DNA of 64,000 bases from Multifurca ochricompacta (Eukaryota; Basidiomycota; Agaricomycetes; Russulales; Russulaceae). Where the stretch lies: contig WTXG01000013.1 of assembly GCA_022496185.1 (NCBI GenBank), positions 310,001-374,000 on the forward strand, read 5' to 3'. Made by a program: the position numbers and the translations under genes. Numbering within the stretch: the first letter of the stretch is position 1; each line of letters opens with the position of its first letter. The notes under the pieces were generated by a model. The model made no database searches. It saw only the letters and a program-made list of their open reading frames with translations, and was not told the origin of the DNA. Below are positions 12,405 through 24,629 of the stretch, piece after piece.

Positions 12405-13902
12405 ATGGATCCAGAAGCGTACTCGTCCTTTTGCCCGAATCATACCAAGTGAGTATAGCCTTTTGAACAGATTTGATTTAGTCGCTAACAGTTCCAAGGA
12501 ACTATTGACAATCACGCGAGAAATCTTTGACGTTCCACATGATTCAACTCCCTTCTTTGAAACTAGCGACCTCGACATCTGCCAAGATGCCGCGGTTGAG
12601 ATTCATCCGGGTGCATGGAAGGCGGTTGCGCTGACCGTGACCTCTGTTGTTGTAAAGGATCAGGTTTCTTCCTCTCCTCGAGGTGAGGTTGAGCCCTGCC
12701 CCATTTCTCTCCCCATGTATTCTTTGTGTTCTTATATATGCGCTAAAATCTCAAGGTGGTGGAGACGAAAAACCCCTACAACTCTCCCGTACACCAGGAA
12801 GGATCTCACTCACTCCAAGGCATGCACATAAAACCGCCTCTGGATCTTCTAACGAAGCCACACAGTTTGAGAATGGCCCCGGCACAAGCTATGACGACGT
12901 CCGTGACAGCATACCGACTGATGACCTTGCTGAGGAAGAACTCGAGTCCGGTTATGATGACGACTTTGACGACACCCCTGCTCTACCGAAGCGCAGGGGA
13001 AAACCCCGTACGCGGATCGAATCCGATGGCGAGGACGAGTATGAGGAAGAGCACGTTGATGGACTCCTCGATGTGAAGACGCAGCTTTCAACTTCTCCAT
13101 ACAGACTGCAAAGTTCCCAGCCTGATCCATCTTTCTCGGTCGCCCCTTCGTCACCCAAACATTCGGCCTCTGTTGCCTCCATGCAGGGGACCGTCAGAGC
13201 AAGTGCCCGTGACCTGTTCTCACCCAAGGTCAAGTCGGGCTTAACCAATTCAACCCCACCCCCTGCGGTGCCTGGTGAGGAGCATGATAATGCTAAGTTA
13301 CCTATAAAACCCGCGCGCAAGCCCACGGCAGTCGCCTCAGACGCGTCTCCCCGTACTGAAAGTCAGTCCCTTCACACTGAGTTGATGGCACCAACGAACG
13401 CTCATGGCATCGATATACCAGAGACACTGAGGGAACCAGCACCCAAGTCAGCACTGCTGAAGAAGGATGCCCAAAACGGCAGTCCCGTGCAGCCAAAGTT
13501 CAAACCCCGGCCCGGAGTCGTTGCACCGCTGGACCCTGCTCCTGCCCAATCGACGTTGCCGGCGCAGCCAAGTGACAAAATACTAATCACGATCCGACAC
13601 CTACCGACTGAGAAAGAGAACAAGTTCAAGGTGAAGACGGTGCATACCGTCGGTCGGGTACTTACCAGCGCGTGTGCCGCTTTCGGGCTAAACGCCAATA
13701 TGTATGTCCGTTTCTCCCTCGCCAAGCCTACTCCCGTTGTCGTCTTTAAAAGTGGCGAGCTGACGTTTGGTCGTTCAGTGCTACTCTGATGCTGTGGACG
13801 GAGGAGGACGGACTTGAAATGTCGTACCCTTGCGAGAATGACTTGCAGATGGGCAACCTCGCTGGGAACGGCACCATATTCGTGATTGAGCTGGCAAAGT
13901 AG
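12405..13902 (+). CDS. Uncharacterised protein, acidic/disordered centre and conserved C-terminal domain
   Basis: Exons 12405-12448, 12492-12682 and 12756-13902 (introns 43 and 73 nt) give about 460 residues once a single missing base near 13757 is counted. The N-terminal part (about residues 15-75) has an ordered look (KELLTITREIFDVP...DLDICQDAAVEIHPGAWKAV). The centre is low-complexity and acidic (ESGYDDDFDD, GEDEYEEEHVDG) and proline/serine rich. The last 110 residues are again ordered: KILITIRHLP, VGRVLTSACAAFGL, ADVWSFSATLMLW, GNGTIFVIELAK, reminiscent of a ubiquitin-like or Rad60-SLD type fold, but this is only a resemblance. An upstream ATG at 12374 gives a more protein-like start (MSDNHTLILRHGSR...) but is out of phase with the first intron, so the start is uncertain. 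It is convergent with the phosphoesterase gene. Confidence 0.6.
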
Positions 13903-14511
13903 GACTGCCCGAGATACGTAGGGATTGGCTTCGGCATCGACCACGAGACTTCACGTTTTTCTTTTCTTACGCACCATTGTCGTTCCCAGAAATCCATTAA
14001 TGTGCCCTCCTTTCTTAAAGTACAAAATCCCATATAGTACGTTTCTAGTTATGTCTCTCTAACGGCATTTTCCCCCGTTCCTCGTCTGTTTCTTCACTTC
14101 TGAAAAAAGACCATCTCCACTGGCTTTAATTTACGGTGCATGCGTCGTATGTTGTCATGTGCATTCCCCTGCCTATTTTGAACAGTCCAGTGAGTGAGTG
14201 TTCAAGCAGCATTGTCGAGGTGCAGGGCTGGGCTGGGCGTACCACGATGATTTGTTTTCGAGCCATGACGTCACAATCTGAGCTTTGCATAAGCCTACTT
14301 GCTTACTTGTCTCAATGATATGGACTTGTTGCCGTCTTGTTACAAAACAGACAAGTAATACAGGCACCTATCATGACGCATCTTGGCTTAAGGCCCATTT
14401 TGACATTTATTTATTAGTTACAAACATATGAGATCGTCAAGTACGAAATTACAACGTCATCAAGAAATTTCAACAAGGTGGTCAAGAGTAACTCCGAACG
14501 CGATGGAATCA
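13903..14511. other. Short intergenic region between convergent genes
   Basis: It contains the 3' flanks of two convergent genes. No RNA gene or repeat was recognised. Confidence 0.5.
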
Positions 14512-17239
14512 TTAGATTGCGTTGGTTGATGTAGTATTCCACTCCTTTAGCGCATACTCGCCGAGCACAGCGTCTGTGGTGAGGTTAGTGAAATTCTTAA
14601 CGATGTCATCCCACCCATATTTGCGACTCTGCACGGAGTTAAGGGTGCCGATCAAAGCCTGCCAGCCGTGGTCAAGAATCACGATGTCCATCAGAGTGGC
14701 ATTGGTCGGCTGAGACTGCCATGAAGCGAGCATCTTCGGAAATGTCACTTGTTTTCCAACCGAGATATGTTCCGTGTCATCACCATCCCCTGGCTGCCCA
14801 TTACCGCATGTCTGCAGGGGGGAGGAGGGGAGGGGGGTAACTGAACGTCAGTTTTTGATGAATGTAAAAAATGGTGAACTCACATCCTGGGTCACATATC
14901 CCAACGTTTTATCTTCGACTTGAAGCGATTCAAAATTGGCGCGCTTGCTCATCTCCGCTATCCATCTCTGGCGAATCGCATCCACCTCGGCCATCTCATG
15001 ACGCCGAGCCTCGCGGGGGTCGAAGAACGAATGCTCAAGGCTATTTCCGGAAGCATGGCCGTTCATTTTGTTCGCCGTCGCACTGGCGTACTGTAGCTGT
15101 ACATCGGGGATGCACCAGAGTTTGTCTTGGTATGAAGACGCGGTGAGCTGGTCGTTCTGGTTGAATTCGCCGTTGAAGATGTCGTAACGGAGCACTCCAG
15201 AGTTAATGAGGAAGAATTTGGGATTGGACTTTCCCCCGCAAGGAACGTTGGAGAAAAGTCTTGGAAGGACCTTGTTTATGAACAGATTCAAGACCGACTT
15301 GTCCGATGTCACATTCTGGTAAAAGAGGCTATAATCTTGAGGACTTTTCCCCCAAAGTCGATACAACTCGAACTTGTTATAGAGATTCCCCAAATCTTCG
15401 GTCAATTTCTTGCCTTCGTCAGTGTCGAATGTCTTTTCTGTTGTGTTGGTGTGAAACTATTGAGTAAACAACATGAGGCTGGCGTGTGGTTAGGATCAAA
15501 TAATGGAAAAACACGCCTCGTAAGTGACACGATTGGGGTCGAGATACCGCCGGTTATAATCCAAATCATTCCCTGGTTTCGGCAGATTGAAGCCTGGAAT
15601 AAATTGCACGTCACCATCAATCTCGCAAGTCGAGAGGCACGCGCATACTCAACCACCCTGTTCCATGTATAAATTCAACAAATCAGCGGCACAGATACAA
15701 ACGAGATATACACACCAACAGTGTCCATGTAGCTGCCGCTTTCGAGAGCCACCACTCTCTTATCGTTATATTGAGCTGCCAGCGAATCAACGCCTAAATA
15801 CGAAAACGTGAATATCTGGGTCACTCACTGCAATTCCGGGTGTGTGTATGCCCAGCTAAAATAATGATGGGGGTATCGTGATGCTTCGCCCGTATCGGGT
15901 CTATGACATCTTTCCCTGAAGTAGGTATAAGCATACACAGTGACGGCGAATGGAAATTTCCGTATTACAGTTGTCGACGCGCTTATCTCCTGATACGGAC
16001 ATATGCCTAGGAGCCTCATCAGCGGCTTCCCTTCCTTCAAACCAGCGGAGAAACTCACCCAGTGAGCAAGAAGAAATCAGGGCGCTCATTTATTGCGTCC
16101 TGGAACTGTATGCACATAAAATGAACGCAAACCAACTTGACATGCGAGATAACGAACCCAGGGCTGATTAACCATGACCTTGGCATGTTCCACTCTGACA
16201 TTTGGCGCTCCGGTAGTGTTGAAAACTATCCCGAAGGCTGTGACGTTGAGACGATGACTATGAAACGGGTGGTTTACATTTCCGGAGGATTTATAGGAGA
16301 CGATGCTCACTTCGACGTCTGGAACTTCGCAACTTGCCCTGAGCCGAGTCAGCACGCACGAGGCTCATCCGGCCGGAAAAAAACCTACATCCGATAGGAA
16401 CAGTCTTAGTTAGGCCAGTTTCACTCGTGATATTGATGAATGCATTGGAGGTCAGGTAGCGTTTAGTCATCTTGGTAAAGTTCACGTGCATGTCGAGTGC
16501 CACTTCTGGATAGTACAATTCATGACTGTGGAGCCTTGGTTATGTGATCAGGAAGGTAGACTGCGAGCACATACTTTCCGATTGTCATTATGTCGTATGG
16601 AAGCCGCGAGAAAAACTTGTCTGTCTAAGAAGAGTCAGAACACGGGCCACAGTCCCAGCTGTGTAGTAATGATATCCGCTTACTTCCTCCCCATCGAATT
16701 CGAGTCCCCTCGGATATCCGTCAGAAAGCCCGGTACCTATAACCATAATATATGGGGGAGAAAATAACGGGCGTATATCCCACGCACCATCGTGCAAGTC
16801 CCCGGTGTCCACCAGAAGGAAGTCACGCTTCTGGGCCTACCAATAAAAGCAGACTCGTCAGCACATAGGGAAGACCGGGCAAATATATAAACTCACGTCT
16901 GCAGTGGCCTTAATACGGTTAACAAATGACGCAAAGTCTCCAAAGTTTCCGCTGAGTGAACACATGAACACATGTTAGCGTTGATTGTGGTTCACAAGAC
17001 AGTGCGAACTTGTAATTGGGTTCTGGAGGAACCAATTTCTGGTGCCCAAGCAGCCATCCGTGGGTGTCCGTTGTATGAATGATATTAACGTCGCCCCAAA
17101 CGAGTTTACGATGAGGTATTGTCTGCGTAGAAGACGGTTTCACGAGTGGTGTTTGGAAGTGATGCTCGCCATCTGTACAGGCCCCAGCCAGACGAGCACT
17201 GATGGCGAGAACTGCTGCAACTGCTGCGAGGCTCCTCAT
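14512..17239 (-). CDS. Secreted or vacuolar metallophosphoesterase, 5'-nucleotidase-like, 16 exons
   Basis: The exon sum is 1911 nt, giving 636 residues with no frame break. Exons (minus): 17239-17010, 16951-16897, 16836-16788, 16736-16684, 16624-16575, 16525-16389, 16338-16311, 16257-16158, 16105-16059, 16006-15969, 15915-15829, 15793-15716, 15657-15649, 15593-15517, 15456-14884, 14811-14512. Features: N-terminal signal peptide (about residues 1-22), metal motifs TTDTHGW, VDTGDLHDG, TIGNHE, a GH pair (TGHMSVSG) and GGHTH-like AGHTHTRN, i.e. the full calcineurin-like phosphoesterase set. A C-terminal 5'-nucleotidase-type domain follows from about residue 330. It matches the fungal YHR202W-like group, predicted to hydrolyse nucleotides or related phosphates outside the cytosol. 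Two oddities: a 9-nt exon (15657-15649) and one intron (15457-15516) with a GC donor. The start ATG at 17239 precedes the signal peptide; a TTG-led extension is not used. Confidence 0.85.
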
Positions 17240-19936
17240 ACTCAACTGTTAAGACCTGTGAAGGGTGACGGGCGGGTGAGGATGTAGCAGGTGGGATTTT
17301 ATACGATAAAGAAACTAGAGGACTTAATGGAAGTCTGCCACATGATGCGAGAACGTCAAGTTGGAATCTTGCACAGAACAAACCCTGCTTTAGCCAGGGA
17401 AGCCCCAGCTGTTACCTCTGACATCACTAACATTCATGGGAGGGTCCTTATTCGGAAAATGTGACAAGCGAAACGTTTCCGTGAGAGAAGTTCCAGACGT
17501 GAGATTGAGCTGACATCATTCATATGCACAATGCTATACCGCGACTTTTGACTCGCCGGAGATACGAAAATTGATCCTATCTCGGAGAACTACAGGTGGA
17601 GTAGGCCACAGAAAAGAGACTAGCCAGCATTTCCGGTTTTGCCCAAGCTTGAGCAGACTAGGAGTGAACAACGCGGAAGGTAAGTTCCTAGCATCAGAGC
17701 CGTACGCAGGTTACTCTAGGTAGCGGGGGATTCATCGACAACACCGCAAATTCAAGAATCTCGATAGCCATAAACGAAAAGACAATTTGCACGAGTAATG
17801 ACGTTTCAAAAGGTGGCAGTTAACACCCCTCCACATGACACGTAACCTGCAGCAGTACAATAACAGTGACATGTGTACACAAGAATGATGATGGGTTGAA
17901 TGATGGATACAGTTATCCATGTAGCCCAAGATAAATTGGATATAGCAGGAATTCGCTAAGCGTGCATCAGGTGAGTTCAATAGTGCATAAAATGCTTTGA
18001 CGCTGACATGGGTTCATTTCCTATGATGTATGACAAATTGGTGAGCTAGGCGCAATGTGATGAATGATTGGAAGTGCCGAAAGTGTCATTCTATGAATCT
18101 GACAAGTTGTTCCATCATGTCCATCCCTAAGTAGGTTAGGTGCCAATCTATGCGAGGCAGTCAGGTCAAGTGACATTGCAGCCAATTTATGGTGATGCTT
18201 GGATGCCATAACATCTCTTTGACCTACCAACGGGTTGCTGTCGTGGGTCACGTTTTGCTTAGAGGCCAGCAGGCGACAGAACCTATCTACTTTGCGTGAT
18301 TCCTTTTCAGTGCGGATGCATTTTCAGTGCGAAGACAGGTACGGCGGCAAGGAGACAGTCGGTGAGTCTTGTAGGAAACGGAGTACCCATCAAAAATCCG
18401 ACTAGCGCTAGCACACGGAGTTTTCGTATGCCCGGGCCGTCAGCCACAGAACCCTCACCATTAATAGGGCTGCTCGTAGCGGCCGGCGTGATAATTAATC
18501 CGTGGCGCACTTTAGGACAAATCTTCTTGGGGATTACGCCGAGCAGCTTTAACTGAAAATGCCGATCAACCTAAATGTAAATGTTGATTGTTGAGGAGTG
18601 CCTCACAGTAAACAAACCAAACCAAACAGTGAGTATGTCAGCAGCGGTGCCGTTCTACTATCTATATCGTAGGATTAGCTCTGATTGTAGCTGATGTATG
18701 GAACTATGCGCCACGCTGTTTGGATTCGAAATTAGGTGCGTCAGACTGTTTCAGCTGCGGTCAACGTGGGTAATGAATAATAACGTAAAAAAACCCTGCA
18801 CATTTTGGAGACTTTGACGACACTGACTTCTATAGGCGCGAAGCAATATTCCCAAATACGATTACTGAACTTTCTATAGCGGTGGTTGGATCTCCAGAGG
18901 CTCGGTTGTGTCGGGCACCAGAGTAGCGCACAGGAAAATGAAAACGAGAATGAGAACGAGGGAATGACCGGTATGACTTGAGCCGCCTCTTCTCACGTGG
19001 AGCCTTTGATCCATGTTCCAAGGCAAGTGGTCCGATCGCTACACTTAGCTTATTTCGAGGGTCCTTCCTGGTCAGCTGCTTCTCCAGCACCTGTCCACTT
19101 TGACTAATCACACAACTCAGACTGTCTCGCCTCTCTTTTCCTCGCGTTCACCTTGTATAGGGACGTGCAAAAGCGAGCGCAGGCAAAACTCGATTCTGTC
19201 GTTCCTAGAGATAAAATGCCGACGTTCAATGACAAGCCGCATCTTCCGTATATTGGAGCAATATGAATATGTAAAGAGTTCATGAGATGGAAATGGTCAC
19301 ACCCTTAGGTGCGGGTTTCTTCATGGAGAGAATTAATTAATTATTCTCAAAGGTTTGAATTGACTTGAGCCTTCCCATAGCTTACTGATTCATGCACTAC
19401 TGTGCAGGTTCAGCGGTGATCGCTAACGCGTGATACGTATGATATTGAAACAAGAGTGTACTAAATGCAGTAGCAGGAAGGCGATGCGAATGCGAAAAAA
19501 ATGTGCATGGTGAGTTCCTCGGATCTGGAAAAACGTCAAACTGCCAACGGAAGCCAAAGTCGAAGCGAGGCGAATTAATGGGCGTTCAAATTCGATTTAA
19601 AACAAAAAAAGAATTAATAAGCGTTAATATTGTCTAGCATGGAATGGACTCCTCGCAACGCCATATTTTAGCAGAAAAGCCATCATGTGTTATGGGACTC
19701 GCACCCTGACCCACACTGGTGGTCATCTTCCACACACAGAACGCACGACACACCGGGTCAGGTTGGCGTGAGCTGTATGTCGACTCAACCAAAGGTCATC
19801 ACGACACGGGTGTCCGACGAAATGTCCCCGAACGAAACTGAATTGCATCAAACGGCGCTTTACCACGTGGCGTGGTAGCAGTCTCTGTTCCTACAAATTT
19901 TGCTAGTGAGAACTCCCAATCCTAAGAAGGGGGTGA
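17240..19936. other. Long intergenic region, no gene recognised
   Basis: About 2.7 kb with only short unconserved reading frames on both strands. No tRNA, repeat array or transposon domain was recognised. Unresolved old transposon sequence is possible. Confidence 0.45.
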
Positions 19937-20240
19937 TGTTACGAGAGCCATGACAACAGCACATGACGAGCCATGCCTCCCACCTCATCTCCATTTCTAA
20001 GCATTGCTAAGCCTATGATTAGAATCTACCTCAGTGACGCCCTGTCGACCTTTCTTTACATTCCCAACCCCCCTGGACATAATAGCACTCACAGTAGCTT
20101 TAGGCATATAAGGACAAACCGTGACTTTGAATAGACCTTAAGTCTCGTCTTCTGGTTCCTACCACAGTGACCTGTAACTAGATCCCTACAGATCAATCCC
20201 CTTTTGTCTTGTGCACTACGATCTGCGAGCCTGTTGTTCG
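19937..20240 (+). mobile_element. Probable gypsy LTR relic with polypurine tract
   Basis: The junction AAGGGGGTGA followed by TGTTAC at 19928-19942 is the same polypurine-tract/LTR start as in gypsy elements A, C and D (GAGGGGGTGA then TGTTAC). A TATA-like GCATATAAGG lies at about 20104-20113, as in an LTR promoter. The right end is not clear and the body is diverged from the other LTRs, so the end coordinate is approximate. Confidence 0.5.
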
Positions 20241-20713
20241 TCCTCGAGCCGACTTTGACCTGACGCGCCTCGTTGTGCGTGACACCAGGAAATGTCGAAG
20301 TTTATGACGATAAGACGAGATTCCACTTGTAGTATTCGCGTTTATGCGTGGTAGAGGACACAGTGGATGATCTTTTGGAGGAGAAAAGAGATCAAGCACG
20401 TGTCACGAATGGAACGCCTGATTTCCCGTTTTGGCAACGCCATCACGTGCCGTTGCCGTGAGCCAGAGGCGTGCCTTCCTACCTCGCTCAGCTCACTCAA
20501 CAATCGTCTACTACAAAGTCAAAAATGCAGTCCAATACGTCTACACTCAAGCAAACGTTTCGTAACATCTTCTCACTGTCCAGTAGCAACAAGAAACGTA
20601 ATTGTGGTATTTCCCAGGATAGCTTTTTCTGACAGCTCACACACCTACTTCCCGCAGCTCTGAGCCCCAACCGTGATTCATCGGAACTGATCGGAGCGGG
20701 CAGCGACATTACA

Positions 20714-23668
20714 ATGAATGCTATTCAAACTTCTTTGGTCGTTCTAAAGGAAGCAAGTGCCCTGGCAACTAAGATCCCTTATATCGCTCCCATCGCGGGC
20801 CTCTTACTACAAGTGCTCCAAATGCGAGATGTAAGTACTATGAAGCTCCTCCGACCATCGCCTTTACTGATGAGCACATGTCTAGGAGGTGAAACAATTC
20901 AAGGGAGACTGGGATATAGTTATGCAAAAGGTGGCGAATGTCGCGAGCGTCGTCGTCGACGTTGGAGAGTCGGCTCGAATGCATAACCTGAACGAAGAAG
21001 ACCTCCCGGCTGATCTACGAGATGCCTTACGATCCCTCCAAAGGTGCGTCTTATTTCCTCGTTGCCGTTCTTCTTCCACGATCTAATCGAAACGAAGTGA
21101 CTTACATGGGATTGAGGGTGCGCTGAGAGAGTGCGCCGATGTGAGAGGGATCAAGAAGATCATTCTTCGTGGTGATATGCTACGCAAGGTCAAACAATAT
21201 GATGTGAGGTTGTCTAACGTCCTTCAAGTTGTTCAGGTGTGCCCTACATCGGTCGATGAACCCGAAACGAAACACTGATTACTACATTCGCAGACAAGGC
21301 TAGCTTTCCGAATTCGTCTAGCACAGATCATTCAAGATCGTCAAGTAAGTAGCACACAGATCTCAGGTAATACTGGGGATTGACTTGTCCAATAGGTTAC
21401 TCACGCTGACCTGGGCGAGATCACCACGTGAGGGTTCTTGCTTGTACCTTCCGCACTGTCATGTATTGATCTATGTGGTCCAGTTCCGTGACGCATTCAC
21501 CACATTCACCACAGTTGTTCTTCGGTCGTGATGCCGAACTCACCCAAGTCATAGACATGATTTTTTCCAATATCCGCTCTCGTCCAGCCCGCATCGCCAT
21601 TCTAGGACCTGGTGGCTATGGAAAGACCACCCTTGCTAATGCTGTGCTCACGCACCACCGTATTCAAGAACACTACAAGGATGCCAGATATTTTGTTGCC
21701 TGCGAATCGGTGTTCTCATCTGGGCTCTCTTGATCGAACTTGCGAAGGCACTTGGCGTCTTGCACAGTGGTTCAGATGCATCTTGGCCACACATTCGTAC
21801 CAGACTCAATGCAAGAGAGTGCATCCTCTGCCTTGATAACTTTGAATCACCTTGGGACCAGGATGGCAACATCCAAAGCTCTGTTGAGGAGTTACTATCA
21901 AGGATTACAGAATTACACTATGTCACTGTGTTGGTCACAATGCGGGGCACTATTCGGCCAGCCCAGACCCAGTGGACACTTCCCCCTCTTGCCCCATTGA
22001 GGACCCTTGACCATAATGCTGCCAAGGAAATCTGGGAGCACATTACTGGTGATTATAATGCTTCTGCAGAGGAACTTATAAAAGCAGTGGACCATGTTCC
22101 TCTTGCTGTTAGCCTGCTGGCTCATCTTGCGCAGGCAATATCATCCACATCACTATTAAAGGAGTGGAATGAAAGGCACACAGGCTTGTTCAAATGAACC
22201 AGGGGCACAGATTATCAAGTCTTGAACATTCTATCCAGTTATCCATTAATAGCAAAAGGATGAGAGCTTATCCATCTGCCAAGGGATTACTTGGAGTTCT
22301 CAGCATGCTACCAGATGGGATACATGTCAAACAGTTGGAGAGGTTTCAAGCAATTCTCAATGATATAAATGTCACCTTAAATCTACATGTTCTCCAGCAA
22401 TGCAGCTTAGTAACAGTAATTGGAGAAAGATACCAAACACATCCAATTATTCGTCACTTTTGTCATAATCAGGGCTTTGTATCTTCAAAGCATGAAGACT
22501 CCCTGGTTGACTTTTATATCACCTTGGCATCCATTTATCCATATAAAGCCCAGCCTCATGACTATGCTGAGATGGTTTTGGAAGTGAATAACACCAAGGC
22601 CATACTGTCTAGTCTTTTAAAGCCAAACTATGAGGATAAATCAAAACTGATTGGTGCCATCCTCACACTCACAGAATTCCTTACCAATATTGGAGACCTC
22701 TCTGATAAATTAGTCAGGGGAGCTATGGAGACTATGCAACAGCAGGATTCTCACAAATCATTGTTTATTAAATGTCTTGACAAGTGGGGAAGGATAATTC
22801 AATTAGCAGGTGACATCAATTATGCACAACTCAAAGTGCAAGAAGCAGAAAAGCTCTGTTCATTGGGAAAAGAAAATGGCAGTGGCTTACATGCTGACAT
22901 ACTGTCACATCTTGCTGAAATATACAAGTTTCAATATGCATTTAATGAAGCTGAAGCTGCATATCAAAGAGCCCTGAAACTTCATGAGATTACCAATGAT
23001 GCTTTAGGTCAAGGAAATGATTATCATGGGCTTGGTGGCATATATCATATGCTCAACAGGCAGAATGAAGCAGAAGCATCATATCTTAGAGCTTTGGAAT
23101 TTTACAAAGCTGGTGATTCAGTTTTGAATCAAGGAATGTTTACAATGGACTTGGTATTACATACCAACAACTTGACAAATTCAGTGAAGCAGAAGCTGCA
23201 TTTCAAAAGGCCTTGGAAATTCATGATGCTGTACATGATATCATATGGCAAGGAAATGATCATCAAGGACTTGGAATTGCATATACAAGCATGAATAGGT
23301 TGGATGAAGCAGAATCTTCACTCCAGAAGGCATTGGAACTACACAAGGCTGCCAATGTACTTCAAAATCAAGGAAATGATTATAATAGACTTGGAGAAAT
23401 ATATCTCATTCAAAATAAACTTGATGGAGCTGAAAGTTCATTTCAAAAAGCCTTGGAACTTTATGAGGCCACAAATGCTTACTTGGGTCAAGGAAATGCC
23501 TTCAATGGGCTTGGAAGGGTACATTTCAAGATGGGGATGTTGGAAAAGGCTAAGGGCATGTTTGAGAAGGCACTTAGCAAGCACAAACAAGTAAAATCCA
23601 CAGGTAATGAAAAAGCAGACTTATGGTGGCTGAACAGGATCTCAACTGGTGTGGGGCAGGTAAATTAG
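20714..23668 (+). CDS. NB-ARC/TPR STAND protein (fungal NLR-like), three 1-base frame breaks
   Basis: Six exons: 20714-20830, 20886-21043, 21098-21236, 21294-21344, 21396-21427, 21484-23668. The total plus three bases gives 894 residues. Order: an N-terminal helical domain typical of agaricomycete NLRs (about residues 1-170), nucleotide-binding domain with Walker A GPGGYGKTT and FGRDAEL just before it, Walker-B-like CILCLDNFESPW, a winged-helix-like part (LLGVLSMLPDGIHV), then at least six TPRs of about 40 residues (pattern GLGxIY...EAEASFQKALEL...GQGND). The family acts in non-self recognition and programmed cell death in fungi, through nucleotide-driven oligomerisation; the partner here is unknown. 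Frame breaks fall at about 21724 (G run), 22195 (A run) and 23136 (A run), each a loss of one base of a homopolymer, with no in-frame nonsense codon otherwise. The gene borders the transposon cluster. Confidence 0.85.
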
Positions 23669-23840
23669 AGAATGATTTTCCAGGACATGCTGTAGATACA
23701 GTATTTCAAAAAACTGTCTGTATGTTTTGAACATTTGTACAAATGCATATATTACAAAGTAACCAAAGGGAATGATATTAAACAGCCATGGTGCTGGTAC
23801 TGACTGTGCAGTTAGTGTGTAAGGCTAGAAAGACAAGTTA

Positions 23841-24037
23841 TGTTGACACAGGATGTGTCTGGAGATGCTTCAGGCATCTAGAGGTTTGCTTCTGCTGTAG
23901 ATTAGATTAGATTAGATTCCGGAGTTTTGGACTTTTTATGTTATCTTTATTACACTTTTCTTTCATTTACTCAGCAGCTTAGTGATGTCCTTAGTAATAG
24001 TCCATAGCATGTGATTCTCCTCTGGCCAATGGCCTTA
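23841..24037 (+). mobile_element. Copia LTR, left part, split by gypsy element A
   Basis: It begins TGTTGACACAGG and follows the copia LTR seen at 30910 and 37445. It stops at CTGGCCAATGGCCTTA where gypsy A enters, and resumes at 30664. Several small differences mark it as an older relative of element B's LTRs. Confidence 0.85.
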
Positions 24038-24616
24038 TGTTACAAACCCCGTCTCTTCCTGTCCCCTTTTTCCTACCCAACGACGACCCTTCCCTGCCAC
24101 CCACTCTCCACTACCAGATTACATCTCCATCATGGGACCCATCACATGCTCTTTGTCCATCCCTGTGACCCCTCTGTTTACTTATGTTTGTTCAGTGTTA
24201 TCTTTGCTTATCACTTATCTTCTTATTGTATGACCGGACACTTGCTTAATTCCCTATCAGTAGAAGCTAAGCTTTATGCCCTCTGCTTCCAGATATTCAG
24301 GCCCACTTGACTCCATGATCTTTATCTATAGACACTCACCTCTTTACGTATATAAGCCCTCTGTAGACTACAATGTAGACCTCAGACTCGACTTATTGAA
24401 TACATCAGTGCTTGTCTTTTGGACTTCCCTTTGCTCCTTAAGGACTCAGTTGTCTCAGTGCTTCTGGCACTTCCTGCTTACCATCATCTTAGAGTACAGC
24501 CTCTTTGACTTTGACTTGTCATACTTCACTCCAAGGGATCTAGTTGGTCCCTTATCTGAACCCGTGAACTGCGCTGTCACACAAGTTGTGTGGAACGTCC
24601 TGCACTGGACGTAACA
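24038..24616 (+). repeat. 5' LTR of gypsy A
   Basis: 579 bp. It has TATA box TATATAAG at about 24350-24357 and the predicted RNA start near 24384, where AGACTCGACTT begins. Confidence 0.9.
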
Positions 24617-24618
24617 TC

Positions 24619-24629
24619 AAGTCGAGTCT
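24619..24629 (+). promoter_or_regulatory. Primer-binding site of gypsy A, self-priming type
   Basis: AAGTCGAGTCT lies two bases after the 5' LTR. It is the exact reverse complement of AGACTCGACTT at 24384-24394, about 30 bases after the LTR TATA box, i.e. where the RNA should start. This is the arrangement used by Tf1-type elements, whose RNA 5' end folds back as primer. No tRNA-like TGG-starting site is present. Confidence 0.65.

Noticed and set aside
12374..12448. Start of the 12.4-kb gene at ATG 12374
   Set aside because: The peptide looks attractive, but it is out of phase with the next exon for every acceptor tried. The ATG at 12405 gives an exact model. Kept as an alternative only.
24276..24614. 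Coding ORF in the gypsy LTR (also 30362-30661)
   Set aside because: It lies wholly within the LTR and contains the promoter and terminal sequences. It is an open frame by chance in repeated DNA.
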